Shown here in pieces: positions 1 through 9,298 of a stretch of DNA of 64,000 nt (position 1 is its first letter; each line of letters starts with the position of its first letter). The translations under genes and the position numbers were made by a program. This DNA comes from Pseudomonadota bacterium (GTDB lineage: Bacteria; Pseudomonadota; Alphaproteobacteria; Rhizobiales; Rhizobiaceae). The notes under the pieces are model-generated. The model did no database searches and was not told where the DNA came from. It was given only the letters and a program-made list of their open reading frames with translations. The stretch covers positions 145,995-209,994 of the forward strand of contig JAEXYH010000083.1 in assembly GCA_023451735.1 (NCBI GenBank), given 5' to 3'.

Positions 1-201
1 GAGTGATCTCCAGTTCTGAAAAGTCTACTTTCTTTATCATATTATTCGTATATGAGGATCCAAAAGCCCTCGCGATCGCGAGAAACGCTCCCTCACAGCG
101 GATACGGACGTGCAGCGAACCATCTTAATGAGCAAGGCGCCGTTGGCGCACCGTGCCAAGAGGTGTCCTCCGCAGCGTATCCAGACTATTGCGGAGCGTT
201 C

Positions 202-717
202 ATGTCCGCTGTTCTGAACACACTTTTCGCTCTGCACCGACGCTCCCTGCTCTGGACGGTAATGCGGATCGTGCATGACCCTCATACGGCCGAAGATATT
301 ACTCAGGAAACCTATGTTCGGGCAAAGAAGGCGTTTGATGAAGGTGCCGTACAGCACCCTGAAGGCTTCTTGCACCAGACAGCTCGCAACCTCGCGCTGG
401 ATCACCTGCGCCGAAAGGGAACAAGAAGCGCCGTTGAGGCTGGGGGACTAGATGATGTCGCGGCGGAGAATGTTGCAAGCGAAGTTGTTTCCCTTGAAGC
501 GGCGATTATCGAGCGACAAAAATTCTCTGTGTTCGAAAAGGCGCTCCGTGGACTGCCGGATCGCGCACAGCAGGTGCTTATCCTCGCCCGGATCGAAGGA
601 TGGTCACACCATCGCATTGCTGACCATCTGGAAATATCCGAGCGAACGGTTTTCAACGACTTGAAGCTCGCTATGGCGCATTGCAGAGATGCGATTGCTC
701 GCTACGAAAAAAGCTGA
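202..717 (+). CDS. ECF sigma factor, FecI type
   Basis: Small RNA polymerase sigma factor (171 aa) of the iron-starvation FecI group. Region 2 lies at about residues 8-60, with the conserved DPHTAEDITQETYVRA stretch that contacts core enzyme and the -10 element. Region 4 lies at about 110-165 and carries the helix-turn-helix LPDRAQQVLILARIEGW. The open frame extends upstream to 52, but family similarity begins at MSAVLNTLFALHRR, so the ATG at 202 is chosen. It is followed by a FecR gene and a TonB receptor with an STN domain, the standard cell-surface signalling trio, so it most likely transcribes the receptor genes when the ferric chelate is bound outside. Confidence 0.9.
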   Translation: MSAVLNTLFALHRRSLLWTVMRIVHDPHTAEDITQETYVRAKKAFDEGAVQHPEGFLHQTARNLALDHLRRKGTRSAVEAGGLDDVAAENVASEVVSLEAAIIERQKFSVFEKALRGLPDRAQQVLILARIEGWSHHRIADHLEISERTVFNDLKLAMAHCRDAIARYEKS

Positions 718-837
718 GGGCGCCCAAATGAAGCAGAAGCGCCCGATTGAGAAAATTTGCAGGATTGACGGCATGTTTGCCGGATTTCCGGTCGTAAGGC
801 GTCTAGTCTACAGGAAGTCTGTTGAACTCATGATCGG

Positions 838-1848
838 ATGGTATCGGTGAAACAAAACGATAGCACCACCCAGCAAAGCACCGGTGCCGAATTCGTGCAT
901 GATGATCCGATCGCTGATCAGGCTCTGGAATGGTTTGTTCGCCTTCAGGTTTCTGAAGCGGATGCGCCCGTCCGTGAGGACTTGCAGCGGTGGCTTTTAC
1001 AGGATCCACGGCATGAGTATGAGTTCAGGGCACTTGAGGGCATCTGGGGGGCGGAAGCATTCGGCCAAGCCGTCGCTGGGTTGAAGCCGGTAATGGTTAA
1101 GCACGCTCCTCCCATGGCACGGCGTGCTCGCACTTGGACAATGCGGGGCACCGCAGCTGCGGCCTGCCTGGTGTTGGCAACCGGCCTCTGGCAAGGGCCC
1201 GAACTGCTTGTTGCATGGCAAGCGGATTATGCGACGGCAACCGGCAGCCAGTCGGCGGTGTCTCTGCCGGATGGGTCGAGCATGCTCCTGAACACCGACA
1301 CAGCAGTCAGCATCGATTTTGAAAATGGGCAAAGGCGTGTCCGTCTCCTGAAGGGTGAAGCCTTCTTCGACGTCAAGCATGATCAGGCCCGTCCGTTTCA
1401 TGTGGCTGGCGACTATGGCGACGTAGAGGTGAAGGGAACTGCGTTTTCGGTCCGCACCGACGGTGAGGAGACGACGGTGATCCTTGAACGTGGCTTGGTC
1501 GACGTGACCTGTCTGTGTACTTCGGGCGGCGAAGCGCAGTTGCTTCCCGGCCAAATGGTCACAGCCTCTGCTGCAGCCCTATCCCAAGTTTCCAGTCTCG
1601 ACCCTGATCGCGCACTGGCATGGCGCACGGGCCGCATCGCTTTCGACGGTGTGCGTTTAGGCAAAGTCGTCGCCGAGTTATCACGCTATTATCGAAGCCG
1701 GGTATTTATTGCGAGTACCCGCGTGGAGCAGATGGTCGTTTCAGGCAACTATCGCCTGGATAATATCGAAGGTGCGATCCGCACTCTGGCGGATGCTGCC
1801 GGGGTCGGGATGACCCGTCTTCCTGGCGGCGTAATAATCCTTCGTTAA
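838..1848 (+). CDS. FecR-family inner-membrane sigma regulator
   Basis: A 336 aa anti-sigma or sigma-activator protein. The N-terminal cytoplasmic part (about 1-95) contains the DUF4880-like region ALEWFVRLQVSEADAPVRED. One membrane segment sits near residues 100-122. A periplasmic FecR domain follows, with SLPDGSSMLLNTDTAVSIDF and a VKGTAFSVRTDG core. The C-terminal part resembles the STN-binding domain of FecR proteins. It would pass the signal from the receptor's STN domain to the sigma factor just upstream. The 120 bp gap to the sigma gene could hold a promoter, but I cannot identify one reliably. Confidence 0.9.
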   Translation: MVSVKQNDSTTQQSTGAEFVHDDPIADQALEWFVRLQVSEADAPVREDLQRWLLQDPRHEYEFRALEGIWGAEAFGQAVAGLKPVMVKHAPPMARRARTWTMRGTAAAACLVLATGLWQGPELLVAWQADYATATGSQSAVSLPDGSSMLLNTDTAVSIDFENGQRRVRLLKGEAFFDVKHDQARPFHVAGDYGDVEVKGTAFSVRTDGEETTVILERGLVDVTCLCTSGGEAQLLPGQMVTASAAALSQVSSLDPDRALAWRTGRIAFDGVRLGKVVAELSRYYRSRVFIASTRVEQMVVSGNYRLDNIEGAIRTLADAAGVGMTRLPGGVIILR

Positions 1849-1960
1849 AATGACAACTTTTTTTGCCGGATCGGTAAGGCTGCTGCGTCAACCAGTTTGA
1901 GGGCAGCGTTCAGCGGGATGTCGAACGACCCTCAGTATGTTTAAGTGAGGGTATTTGGGA

Positions 1961-4468
1961 ATGACGACGGGGCGGTCACAAATCAATCAGGCACAGCGTA
2001 CAGGCCGAGCGAGACATCGGATGGTGGTTCATGCGCTGCTTGCGACTACGGTACTGGGTGTAGCTATCTTTAGCGCAGGAGCGCAAGCGTTCGCTCAGAG
2101 TCTTCCCGCGACCACATCCTCGCAATCGATCTCGTTCAATATCCCGTCGCAGTCATTGGCGTCTGCGCTCGATGCTTTTATCAACCAGAGCGGCTGGCAG
2201 ATCAGCTATTCGTCTTCGCTCATTCGTGGAAAGCAATCGCCCGGTGTCCAGGGCAACGTAACTGCAAGCACGGCATTGAGCCGGCTGGTTGCTAGAGCGG
2301 GGATTGTCGTCAGGATCGGCGCGCCCGGATCCGCCGCCCTTGTCGCTCAAACCGACGTTACCGGTACAGTGGAAGGGGCGACGACACTCGCGCCTATCGT
2401 GGTTGCTTCCGAAAATGCCTGGGGACCGGTTGAAGGTATTGTAGCGACGCAGTCAGGAACTGGAACCAAGACCGACACGCCGATCGAAAAAATCCCGCAG
2501 ACGATCAATGTCGTAACGGCGGAAGAAGTCGCTGCCCGCGGATCCGTGACGGTTGCGCAGGCATTGCGCTACACGCCGGGTGTCAATGTGAATGGCTTCA
2601 CCGACGCCAACAAGATCGCCGATGAGGTAACATCGCGAAGCTTCGCGCCGACGCCGCTCTATCTCGATGGCGCCTATTTGCCCTATGCCGGCAGTCTCGG
2701 CGGTGCCCTTCAGATTGATCCCTATTGGCTTGAGCGCATCGAAGTGCTCAAGGGGCCAAGTTCGGTTCTCTACGGTCAGAACCAGCCTGGCGGTATAATC
2801 AACCTCGTAACGAAAAAGCCGCTCGAGACACCTTATCGCGAAATCAAAATCGGCTACGACAGCAACAATCAAAAAGAAGTGGGGGTTGATGTTTCTGGAC
2901 CTCTGAATGACGAAAAATCGATCCTCTACCGATTCACTGGACTTGCGAAAGGCGGACAGGAACAGATCGATTTTACGAAGAGCGATCGGGTTTTTATGGC
3001 CCCGAGTGTTACACTCAAGGCTGACGAAGAGACATCTCTCAACCTGTACGGCTCTTACCAGCATGACGGCGGTGTGCCGGATTATCAGCCCTTGCCCTAT
3101 ATCGGAACCGTGGTCCCGGGGCCTGACGGACGATATATCGATCGCGATCTCTTCACTGGTGAGCCCGGCTGGAATGATTTCAACCGCAATCAGTATGTTA
3201 TCGGCGCAGACCTCGATCATTCCTTCAGCGAAGATATCAAACTTCGCTCGCGCGTGCGCTATGTCGATGTTACCGACGACTACAAGGGGTTTTATCTCCG
3301 CTATTTCGTTCCAAACCCTGACGGTAGCAGCGACCAGTCGCAAGCGGTGCGCAACAAGCTGAACTGGGCCCAGCACAACTCGGTTTTCTCAGTCGATAAC
3401 AATGTAGAGATCGAATTCGACACCGGACCGGTCCAGCATACGGCGATTGTCGGCATTGACTACCGGCGCTTCAGTCGGAAATACGACGGTTACAACGACT
3501 ACGAGGCCGATCCTATTGATCTCTATGATCCGGTTTATGGCGGGGCCACAGCCGCTCCACCTCTTACGACCCGCTGGGACAACACATTGGACCAAGTCGG
3601 CGTATACGCGCAAGATCAGATCGAGTGGGATCGCTTTGTTCTGACGGTCGGCGGTCGTTACGATTGGGCGACGATCAACAATAAAACCCTGCCTCTTGTT
3701 GCCGGGGATAGAACCGTCACGGACAAGCAGAACGATGGCGCATTCACGGGTCGCATTGGCTTGACTTACCTGTTTGATAATGGCGTGGCGCCATATGTCA
3801 GCTATTCGGAATCTTTCTTGCCTCAACTAGGTACGACCTATGAGGGCAAATCCTATGATCCGCTCACCGGTCAGCAATACGAGGTCGGCGTAAAGTATCG
3901 CCCTGATGGCCTGAATGCTCTGATCACGCTTTCTGCCTTCCAAATAACCCAGCAGAATGCGTTGACTGACGACAATGACCATATCGGTTATTCTCTCCAG
4001 CAGGGGAAAACGCGTGCGCGCGGTGTCGAGTTCGAAGCGAAGGCGGAAATCCTTCCAGGCTGGAATTTAATCGGTGCGCTCAGCTACACGGATGCCGAAT
4101 ATACGAATGACTCTTATTATCAGGACAAGAAGACAACCCAGCATGCACCGTGGGCCGGGGCGATCTGGTCCAGCTACGAGTTCCAGACAGGTGCGTTCGA
4201 CGGTCTGACGGTAGGTGCAGGGGTGCGCTACACGGGAACGAAGTTCGTGGATGGCTACAACACGATAAAAACACGAGCATTCTCGGTGGTCGATGCCTCG
4301 CTCAGCTATGACCTAGGCGCTGTCCGCCCGCAAATGAGCGGCGTTAAAGCAACGCTGAATGTCGAGAACCTGCTCGACACGCGTTATGTCTCGGACTGCG
4401 GATATGCTTTCGGCTGCTCTTACGGCAAAGCCCGTGCGGTAATGGCCAACATCTCCTACAAGTTTTGA
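1961..4468 (+). CDS. TonB-dependent siderophore receptor with STN signalling domain
   Basis: An outer-membrane ferric-siderophore transducer of 835 aa. The signal peptide covers about 1-46 (hydrophobic ALLATTVLGVAIF, cleavage after AQAFA). The STN domain, at about 50-115 (FNIPSQSLASALDAFINQSG), contacts FecR. The plug is at about 145-270 (IEKIPQTINVVTAEEV, then VLKGPSSVLYGQNQPGGIIN), and the 22-strand barrel ends in the expected terminal Phe (ISYKF). A TTG two codons upstream is also in frame, but the ATG at 1961, with GTGAGGG before it, is the better start. The chelate is unknown; the overall layout resembles the FpvA/FoxA/FecA group. Confidence 0.93.
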   Translation: MTTGRSQINQAQRTGRARHRMVVHALLATTVLGVAIFSAGAQAFAQSLPATTSSQSISFNIPSQSLASALDAFINQSGWQISYSSSLIRGKQSPGVQGNVTASTALSRLVARAGIVVRIGAPGSAALVAQTDVTGTVEGATTLAPIVVASENAWGPVEGIVATQSGTGTKTDTPIEKIPQTINVVTAEEVAARGSVTVAQALRYTPGVNVNGFTDANKIADEVTSRSFAPTPLYLDGAYLPYAGSLGGALQIDPYWLERIEVLKGPSSVLYGQNQPGGIINLVTKKPLETPYREIKIGYDSNNQKEVGVDVSGPLNDEKSILYRFTGLAKGGQEQIDFTKSDRVFMAPSVTLKADEETSLNLYGSYQHDGGVPDYQPLPYIGTVVPGPDGRYIDRDLFTGEPGWNDFNRNQYVIGADLDHSFSEDIKLRSRVRYVDVTDDYKGFYLRYFVPNPDGSSDQSQAVRNKLNWAQHNSVFSVDNNVEIEFDTGPVQHTAIVGIDYRRFSRKYDGYNDYEADPIDLYDPVYGGATAAPPLTTRWDNTLDQVGVYAQDQIEWDRFVLTVGGRYDWATINNKTLPLVAGDRTVTDKQNDGAFTGRIGLTYLFDNGVAPYVSYSESFLPQLGTTYEGKSYDPLTGQQYEVGVKYRPDGLNALITLSAFQITQQNALTDDNDHIGYSLQQGKTRARGVEFEAKAEILPGWNLIGALSYTDAEYTNDSYYQDKKTTQHAPWAGAIWSSYEFQTGAFDGLTVGAGVRYTGTKFVDGYNTIKTRAFSVVDASLSYDLGAVRPQMSGVKATLNVENLLDTRYVSDCGYAFGCSYGKARAVMANISYKF

Positions 4469-4530
4469 GGAGCTTGCGGTGCGCTTTCCCGGTGCGCCGC
4501 GATCATGTCCTTTGAGGTCTGTCGTTTATC

Positions 4531-5505
4531 ATGTCAATTTCCTTGCTGCGACGAGAACTGATCTACTCGTGTATGGCTCTACTCGTTGGTACTACGCCGT
4601 CTCGAGCAAGTGGCCACTTTCCGGTGACCGTGCGCCACGCGCTCGGTGAAACAACGATCACACGGTCACCCGTTCGCGTCATAACTCTCGGTTGGAGCGG
4701 AGAAGACGTGGTAATCGCCCTAGGCCAGGTACCTGTTGCGATGCCACGATATCGGTTTTTCGACAGTGGGATCTTTCCTTGGAACGAGGTGCGGGTCGGA
4801 TCTTCAAAGCCGGCGCTGCTTGACGGCGCGATCGACTTCGAAAAGATTGCAGCATTGCGCCCCGACCTTATTCTTGGCGTATATTCAGGCATCGACTTGG
4901 TCAGTTACAAAAGGCTTTCCTCGATTGCGCCGACCGTGGTCTATCGTTCTGCTCCCTGGGAAGCTGACTGGATAGAGCAGACGACGATCATCGGCGAAGC
5001 TCTTGGAAAGGGAGAGAAGGCCCGAGGCCTGATCGCAGAAACTGAAGGCATGCTTCGGCGCTTGGGGACTGACAATCCTGTCTTGCAGAGCAAAACCTTT
5101 GCTTTTGGCACCTATTTTCCAGGTGGAGAAGGCGTAGTGGTTTATCTGCCTTCCGACCCGAGGGTGGCCGCGCTCACAAAACTTGGCCTGGAAACGTCGG
5201 CACAAATCAATGCGCTGGCTGCAGCACACCAAGGCTCGAGTTCGATCACAATCAGCAACGAGCAAACATCTTCGATCGACGCTGATGTCCTGATCATGTG
5301 GTATGGGCCCGGCGCCCGTGCAGCAGCCGAGGCGCAGCCTTTGTTCAAAATGTTGGACGCGGTCAGGCGCGGTTCCTACGTGGCGTTAGAGGATCCGGTC
5401 GACGTCTGGTCGACCTCTGCTCTGAGCGTTCTTTCCATCCCCTATGGTTTCCCGAGATTTGTGCCGCGCCTGGCGGAGGCCGCGGCTCGTGCTAACGGAC
5501 AATGA
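4531..5505 (+). CDS. Iron-siderophore ABC transporter substrate-binding protein
   Basis: A periplasmic FecB/FhuD-type binding protein (324 aa) with an N-terminal signal peptide (ELIYSCMALLVGTTPSRASG). The typical lobes include RVITLGWSGEDVVIALGQVPVAM and IAALRPDLILGVYSG. It delivers the ferric chelate to the FecCD permeases encoded downstream. Its stop overlaps the first bases before the siderophore-interacting protein, so it belongs to the same operon as the permease and ATPase genes. It lies 62 bp after the receptor and is probably transcribed with it. Confidence 0.9.
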   Translation: MSISLLRRELIYSCMALLVGTTPSRASGHFPVTVRHALGETTITRSPVRVITLGWSGEDVVIALGQVPVAMPRYRFFDSGIFPWNEVRVGSSKPALLDGAIDFEKIAALRPDLILGVYSGIDLVSYKRLSSIAPTVVYRSAPWEADWIEQTTIIGEALGKGEKARGLIAETEGMLRRLGTDNPVLQSKTFAFGTYFPGGEGVVVYLPSDPRVAALTKLGLETSAQINALAAAHQGSSSITISNEQTSSIDADVLIMWYGPGARAAAEAQPLFKMLDAVRRGSYVALEDPVDVWSTSALSVLSIPYGFPRFVPRLAEAAARANGQ

Positions 5506-5506
5506 C

Positions 5507-6340
5507 ATGACAGCCAATGCACAGGCGCTTTCCGGCGCCTCCGATCACGACCACCACGATCCCTATATCGAGGACTATTTTCTTGCCGAGACGATTTCGG
5601 TGACGAGGCTGACACCGGCAACAATACGGATTGTCGTCAAGGTCGATGGTGGTGAACGCCTGCTGCCCAGCGGTCATCCGGATGAATGGGTACGCCTTGC
5701 ATTGCGCCCGAACGCAGAGACGCCGGTGACGATCCCGGTCCTGATGGAGAACGGCAAATGGGGCCGGCCGGACGGATCGAAACATTGCCCTAACCGCCCC
5801 TACACGATCCGCCGATGGGACTCTAATACCTGCGAGATGGTGATCGACATTGTCGTGCATGAAGGAGGCGTTGCTGCCGGATGGGCGATGAATGCGAGGA
5901 TCGGCGATGTCGTCGGGATCTGTAACCCGGAAGGCAGGTTCTGGATGCCGAAGGGGAGCGAATGGCTGTTGATGCTGACCGATATCACCGGGCTTCCCGC
6001 GGTCGGCCGCGTGCTGGAAGAGTTGCCGGCGGGTTTCAGAGCCATCGTTCATGTCGAAGTCCCATCAAATGCCGATCGGCAGGATATCGATACCGTCGCT
6101 GATGTTTCCATCAGCTGGCATGCCTGCCATGGCCCGAAAGACGAGCGGCCGGGCTATACCGAACTGTCGCGCATCGCCGGTGAAATCACGGCGCTTCCTG
6201 ACGGGCCGGGCTATATCTATATTGCCGGGGAAGCACGGGCAGTCTCCGATTGCCGCAAGCATTTTCGAGATGTGCTCGGCTTCGACAAGGACCGGATAGA
6301 CGCGATCGGTTATTGGATCGAAGGGCAGGCGAGGGTGTGA
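5507..6340 (+). CDS. Siderophore-interacting protein (ViuB/SIP ferric-siderophore reductase)
   Basis: A cytoplasmic flavin-dependent reductase of 277 aa that releases iron by reducing the imported ferric chelate. The FAD-binding barrel carries RPYTIRRWD at about residue 100, the SIP signature. The C-terminal SIP domain contains IYIAGEARAVSDCRKHF and ends with IGYWIEGQA. An upstream in-frame ATG exists at 5444 inside the binding-protein gene, but similarity starts near MTANAQALSG, so 5507 is used. The 3' end overlaps the permease start by four bases. A reductase embedded in the transport operon suggests that iron is freed without destroying the ligand. Confidence 0.9.
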   Translation: MTANAQALSGASDHDHHDPYIEDYFLAETISVTRLTPATIRIVVKVDGGERLLPSGHPDEWVRLALRPNAETPVTIPVLMENGKWGRPDGSKHCPNRPYTIRRWDSNTCEMVIDIVVHEGGVAAGWAMNARIGDVVGICNPEGRFWMPKGSEWLLMLTDITGLPAVGRVLEELPAGFRAIVHVEVPSNADRQDIDTVADVSISWHACHGPKDERPGYTELSRIAGEITALPDGPGYIYIAGEARAVSDCRKHFRDVLGFDKDRIDAIGYWIEGQARV

Positions 6341-7389
6341 GCGCGGCAGCCACAATCTCGGCAGGTGCTGGCCGCTGTCTACCGATTAGACAAGGACGTA
6401 TCCGATGGGCATCCCTTGCCATCGGCCCTGTCGTGCTGGTGGCAGTGTGCTTTGCCAGCTTGTCTGTCGGTGCGCGCTCGATCGCGGTTTCGGCAACTGT
6501 CGATGCCTTGCTGGCATATGATGGCAGTCTTACGGATCATATCATCGTCCATGACTATCGCCTGCCACGGACCTTGCTTGGCCTTCTGTGCGGAGCAGCG
6601 TTCGGCGTTTCGGGCGCGTTGATACAGGCAGCGACGCGCAATCCGCTGGCTGATCCCGGTTTGCTTGGGGTGAATGCCGGTGCCGCGTTTTTCGTGACGC
6701 TTGCGGTCGGCCTGTTCGGCTGGCGGTCGATCGATGCCTATATCTGGGCGTCGTTTGCCGGCGCGATCGTCGTTGCGGTTGTCGTCTACACGCTTGGTGC
6801 TATGGGCCGTGATGGTGCAACGCCTGTTCGGCTGGTGCTTTCCGGCGTTGCCATCTCCGCTGTGCTGGCCGGTATCGGTTCATCGATTACCCTTCTCGAT
6901 CCGCAAGCCTTCGATGCCCTGCGCATGTGGTCAATCGGATCTATCGCGGGTCGGAACATGCAGGTGGTCGAGACAGTCACGCCATTTGTCATGACTGGAT
7001 TGGTTGTTGCGCTTCTCGTGGCAAGATCGCTCAATGCCGTGGCACTGGGAGATGATCTTGCCAGAACTCTGGGAAGTCGGGTGGTTCTGGTCCGCATCCT
7101 TGCCGTGATCGCAATAACGCTGCTTTCCGGTGCGGGAACGGCCGCCGCTGGGCCGATCGCCTTTGTCGGACTGATGGTGCCACATGTGATGCGCTGGCTG
7201 ACCGGACCCGACCAGCGCTGGATCATCGGGTTGACGATGATCTACGCACCCATTCTTCTGCTGGTTGCCGACATCGCTGGCCGCCTCGTCCTTTATCCGG
7301 GCGAATTGGAGACCGGCATCGTCACTGCCTTTGTCGGCGCGCCGGTGCTGATCCTCCTCGTGCGTCGCACCAAGGCGAGCGGGTTATGA
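6337..7389 (+). CDS. FecCD-family iron-siderophore ABC permease (first)
   Basis: Inner-membrane permease subunit of about 350 aa with 9-10 hydrophobic segments. The conserved BtuC/FecC motifs are RLPRTLLGLLCGAAFGVSGA, ATRNPLADPGLLGVNAGA and AAGPIAFVGLMVPHVMRWL. The frame is open from 6250, but the membrane family begins after the GTG at 6337, which overlaps the upstream stop in a GTGA arrangement and so indicates translational coupling. It pairs with the next permease to form a heterodimeric channel for the siderophore complex. Confidence 0.92.
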   Translation: MSAAATISAGAGRCLPIRQGRIRWASLAIGPVVLVAVCFASLSVGARSIAVSATVDALLAYDGSLTDHIIVHDYRLPRTLLGLLCGAAFGVSGALIQAATRNPLADPGLLGVNAGAAFFVTLAVGLFGWRSIDAYIWASFAGAIVVAVVVYTLGAMGRDGATPVRLVLSGVAISAVLAGIGSSITLLDPQAFDALRMWSIGSIAGRNMQVVETVTPFVMTGLVVALLVARSLNAVALGDDLARTLGSRVVLVRILAVIAITLLSGAGTAAAGPIAFVGLMVPHVMRWLTGPDQRWIIGLTMIYAPILLLVADIAGRLVLYPGELETGIVTAFVGAPVLILLVRRTKASGL

Positions 7390-8456
7390 CAAGAAGCACA
7401 TCAGGCCAAATCCGTAGCCATGCCCATAGACCCGCTATTCGTCTGTTTGGCGAGCGTCTGTCCTTGCGTATCGGGATCAGAACCGCCGTCACCGCAATGT
7501 TGCTGGCGCTTGCTGCCTGCGGGATCGGGCTGATCTCGCTCGCCAGCGGCACATATGCGGTTCCCCTCCACGATGTGCTCGGCGTGCTGCTTGGGTATGC
7601 CGACGCCGGCGACGACATGGTGAGGATGATCGTTATTGAATGGCGGTTGCCACGCGTGGCGCTCGCGCTTCTGCTGGGCGCTGCTTTCGGCATGAGCGGC
7701 GCGATCTTCCAGTCTCTGACCCGCAACCCTCTGGGCTCTCCCGATATCATTGGCTTTTCTGCCGGCTCCTATACCGGTGCCCTGATCGTCATGCTGCTTT
7801 TCTCCGGCGGTTATTATGAGACTGCGGCAGGCGCTCTTGTCGGCGGGATCGTGACTGCGGCCACTGTTTATATCCTCGCCTGGCGTCGTGGGGTTCAAGG
7901 CTTCCGTCTGATTATCGTCGGTATCGGCGTCGCCGCCATGCTGTCGGCTTTCAATGCCTGGATGATCCGCGAGGCGGAGCTGCAGGTTGCCATGTCGGCG
8001 GCCATATGGGGCGCCGGTTCGCTTAACGGGCTGGGGTTCGAACAACTGCTCCCGGTCGCAATCGTGCTTCTGGCAACCATGCCGGCAAGCCGTCTTTTAT
8101 CCCGGCCATTGCGGCAGCTGGAGATGGGTGACGACGTGGCCTATGCCTCGGGCGTCGATGTCAATCTTGCCCGGTTTCTCTTGATGGTGCTCGGCGTCGC
8201 ACTGACGGCAACCGTCACGGCTGCCGCCGGCCCGATTTCCTTCATCGCGCTGGCTGCGCCGCAGATTGCTCGTCGGCTGACGCAGTCCACCGGCCCGGTG
8301 CTTGTTGTCTCCGCATTCATGGGCGGATTGCTGTTGCTCGCCGCCGACTGGGCCGCCCAGCACGCGCTTGGTGTTCAGGTGCCCGTCGGGGTCATGACGG
8401 TCAGCATCGGCGGGCTCTATTTTCTCTTTCTTCTTGTTCGCGAGGGTCGCAAATGA
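7386..8456 (+). CDS. FecCD-family iron-siderophore ABC permease (second)
   Basis: Second permease of the importer, 356 aa, coupled to the previous gene by an ATGA overlap. It carries RLPRVALALLLGAAFGMSGA, LTRNPLGSPDIIGFSAGSY and TAAAGPISFIALAAPQIARRL, all typical of FecD/FepG proteins, and about nine membrane spans. It ends in an ATGA overlap with the ATPase gene. With two permeases, one ATPase and one binding protein the importer is complete. Confidence 0.92.
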   Translation: MTRSTSGQIRSHAHRPAIRLFGERLSLRIGIRTAVTAMLLALAACGIGLISLASGTYAVPLHDVLGVLLGYADAGDDMVRMIVIEWRLPRVALALLLGAAFGMSGAIFQSLTRNPLGSPDIIGFSAGSYTGALIVMLLFSGGYYETAAGALVGGIVTAATVYILAWRRGVQGFRLIIVGIGVAAMLSAFNAWMIREAELQVAMSAAIWGAGSLNGLGFEQLLPVAIVLLATMPASRLLSRPLRQLEMGDDVAYASGVDVNLARFLLMVLGVALTATVTAAAGPISFIALAAPQIARRLTQSTGPVLVVSAFMGGLLLLAADWAAQHALGVQVPVGVMTVSIGGLYFLFLLVREGRK

Positions 8457-9280
8457 CCGACAATATTTCTACTCGACCAGGTAGTCGGCTCCGAGCGGAC
8501 ACCATCACGCTCCGTTATGATGAGAGGACGATCGCGCAGGATCTTTCCATTTCGGTTCCCGATGGTTCCTTTACCGTCATCGTCGGGCCGAATGCCTGCG
8601 GCAAGTCCACCATGCTTCGCGCGCTGTCGCGGTTACTTAAGCCCTCAAATGGGCACGTGATCCTCGATGGCTGCAACATCCAGTCCATGGCAGCAAAGGA
8701 TGTCGCCCGCTGCCTTGGACTTCTGCCTCAGAGCGCCATTGCCCCCGATGGCATTACCGTCGCTGATCTGGTTGCGCGCGGCCGCTATCCGCACCAGTCT
8801 TTTCTTCGTCAGTGGTCGCGTGCCGATGAGGATGCGGTTGCCAAGGCCATGGCGGCGACGAATGTCACCGAATTGTCCGGCCGGCTTGTTGATGAACTGT
8901 CGGGCGGGCAGCGCCAGCGGGTCTGGGTGGCGATGGTCCTTGCGCAGGAGACACCGATCCTGCTTCTCGATGAGCCGACGACGTTTCTCGACATTGCGCA
9001 TCAGATCGAGTTGCTCGATCTCCTGTCCGACCTGAATGAGGAGGGTCGCACCATTGTCGCGGTGCTGCACGATCTCAATCATGCCTGTCGTTATGCCTCG
9101 CATCTGGTGGCGATGAAGGATGGTGTGATCGTCGCCAGCGGCCTGCCTGCGGATATCGTTACTGCCGACCTGGTCGAAGCCGTCTTCAATCTGCCTGCCA
9201 TGGTCATGCCCGATCCGGTTTCTGGAACGCCGATGATCGTGCCCAAGGGACGCCGGTCGAAAGAGACACGTAATGGCTAA
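8453..9280 (+). CDS. Iron-siderophore ABC transporter ATPase
   Basis: FecE/FhuC-type nucleotide-binding subunit of 275 aa. The Walker A motif is GPNACGKST near residue 47, the Q-loop LLPQSA near 92, the ABC signature ELSGGQRQRVW near 148 and Walker B ILLLDEPTTFLDI near 170, followed by an H-loop (VLHDLNHACRYA). It energises the two permeases encoded just upstream. The Rrf2-like gene starts fewer than 20 bp downstream, so it may be co-transcribed. Confidence 0.93.
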   Translation: MTDNISTRPGSRLRADTITLRYDERTIAQDLSISVPDGSFTVIVGPNACGKSTMLRALSRLLKPSNGHVILDGCNIQSMAAKDVARCLGLLPQSAIAPDGITVADLVARGRYPHQSFLRQWSRADEDAVAKAMAATNVTELSGRLVDELSGGQRQRVWVAMVLAQETPILLLDEPTTFLDIAHQIELLDLLSDLNEEGRTIVAVLHDLNHACRYASHLVAMKDGVIVASGLPADIVTADLVEAVFNLPAMVMPDPVSGTPMIVPKGRRSKETRNG

Positions 9281-9298
9281 GCTGGAGTGGAGATGGAA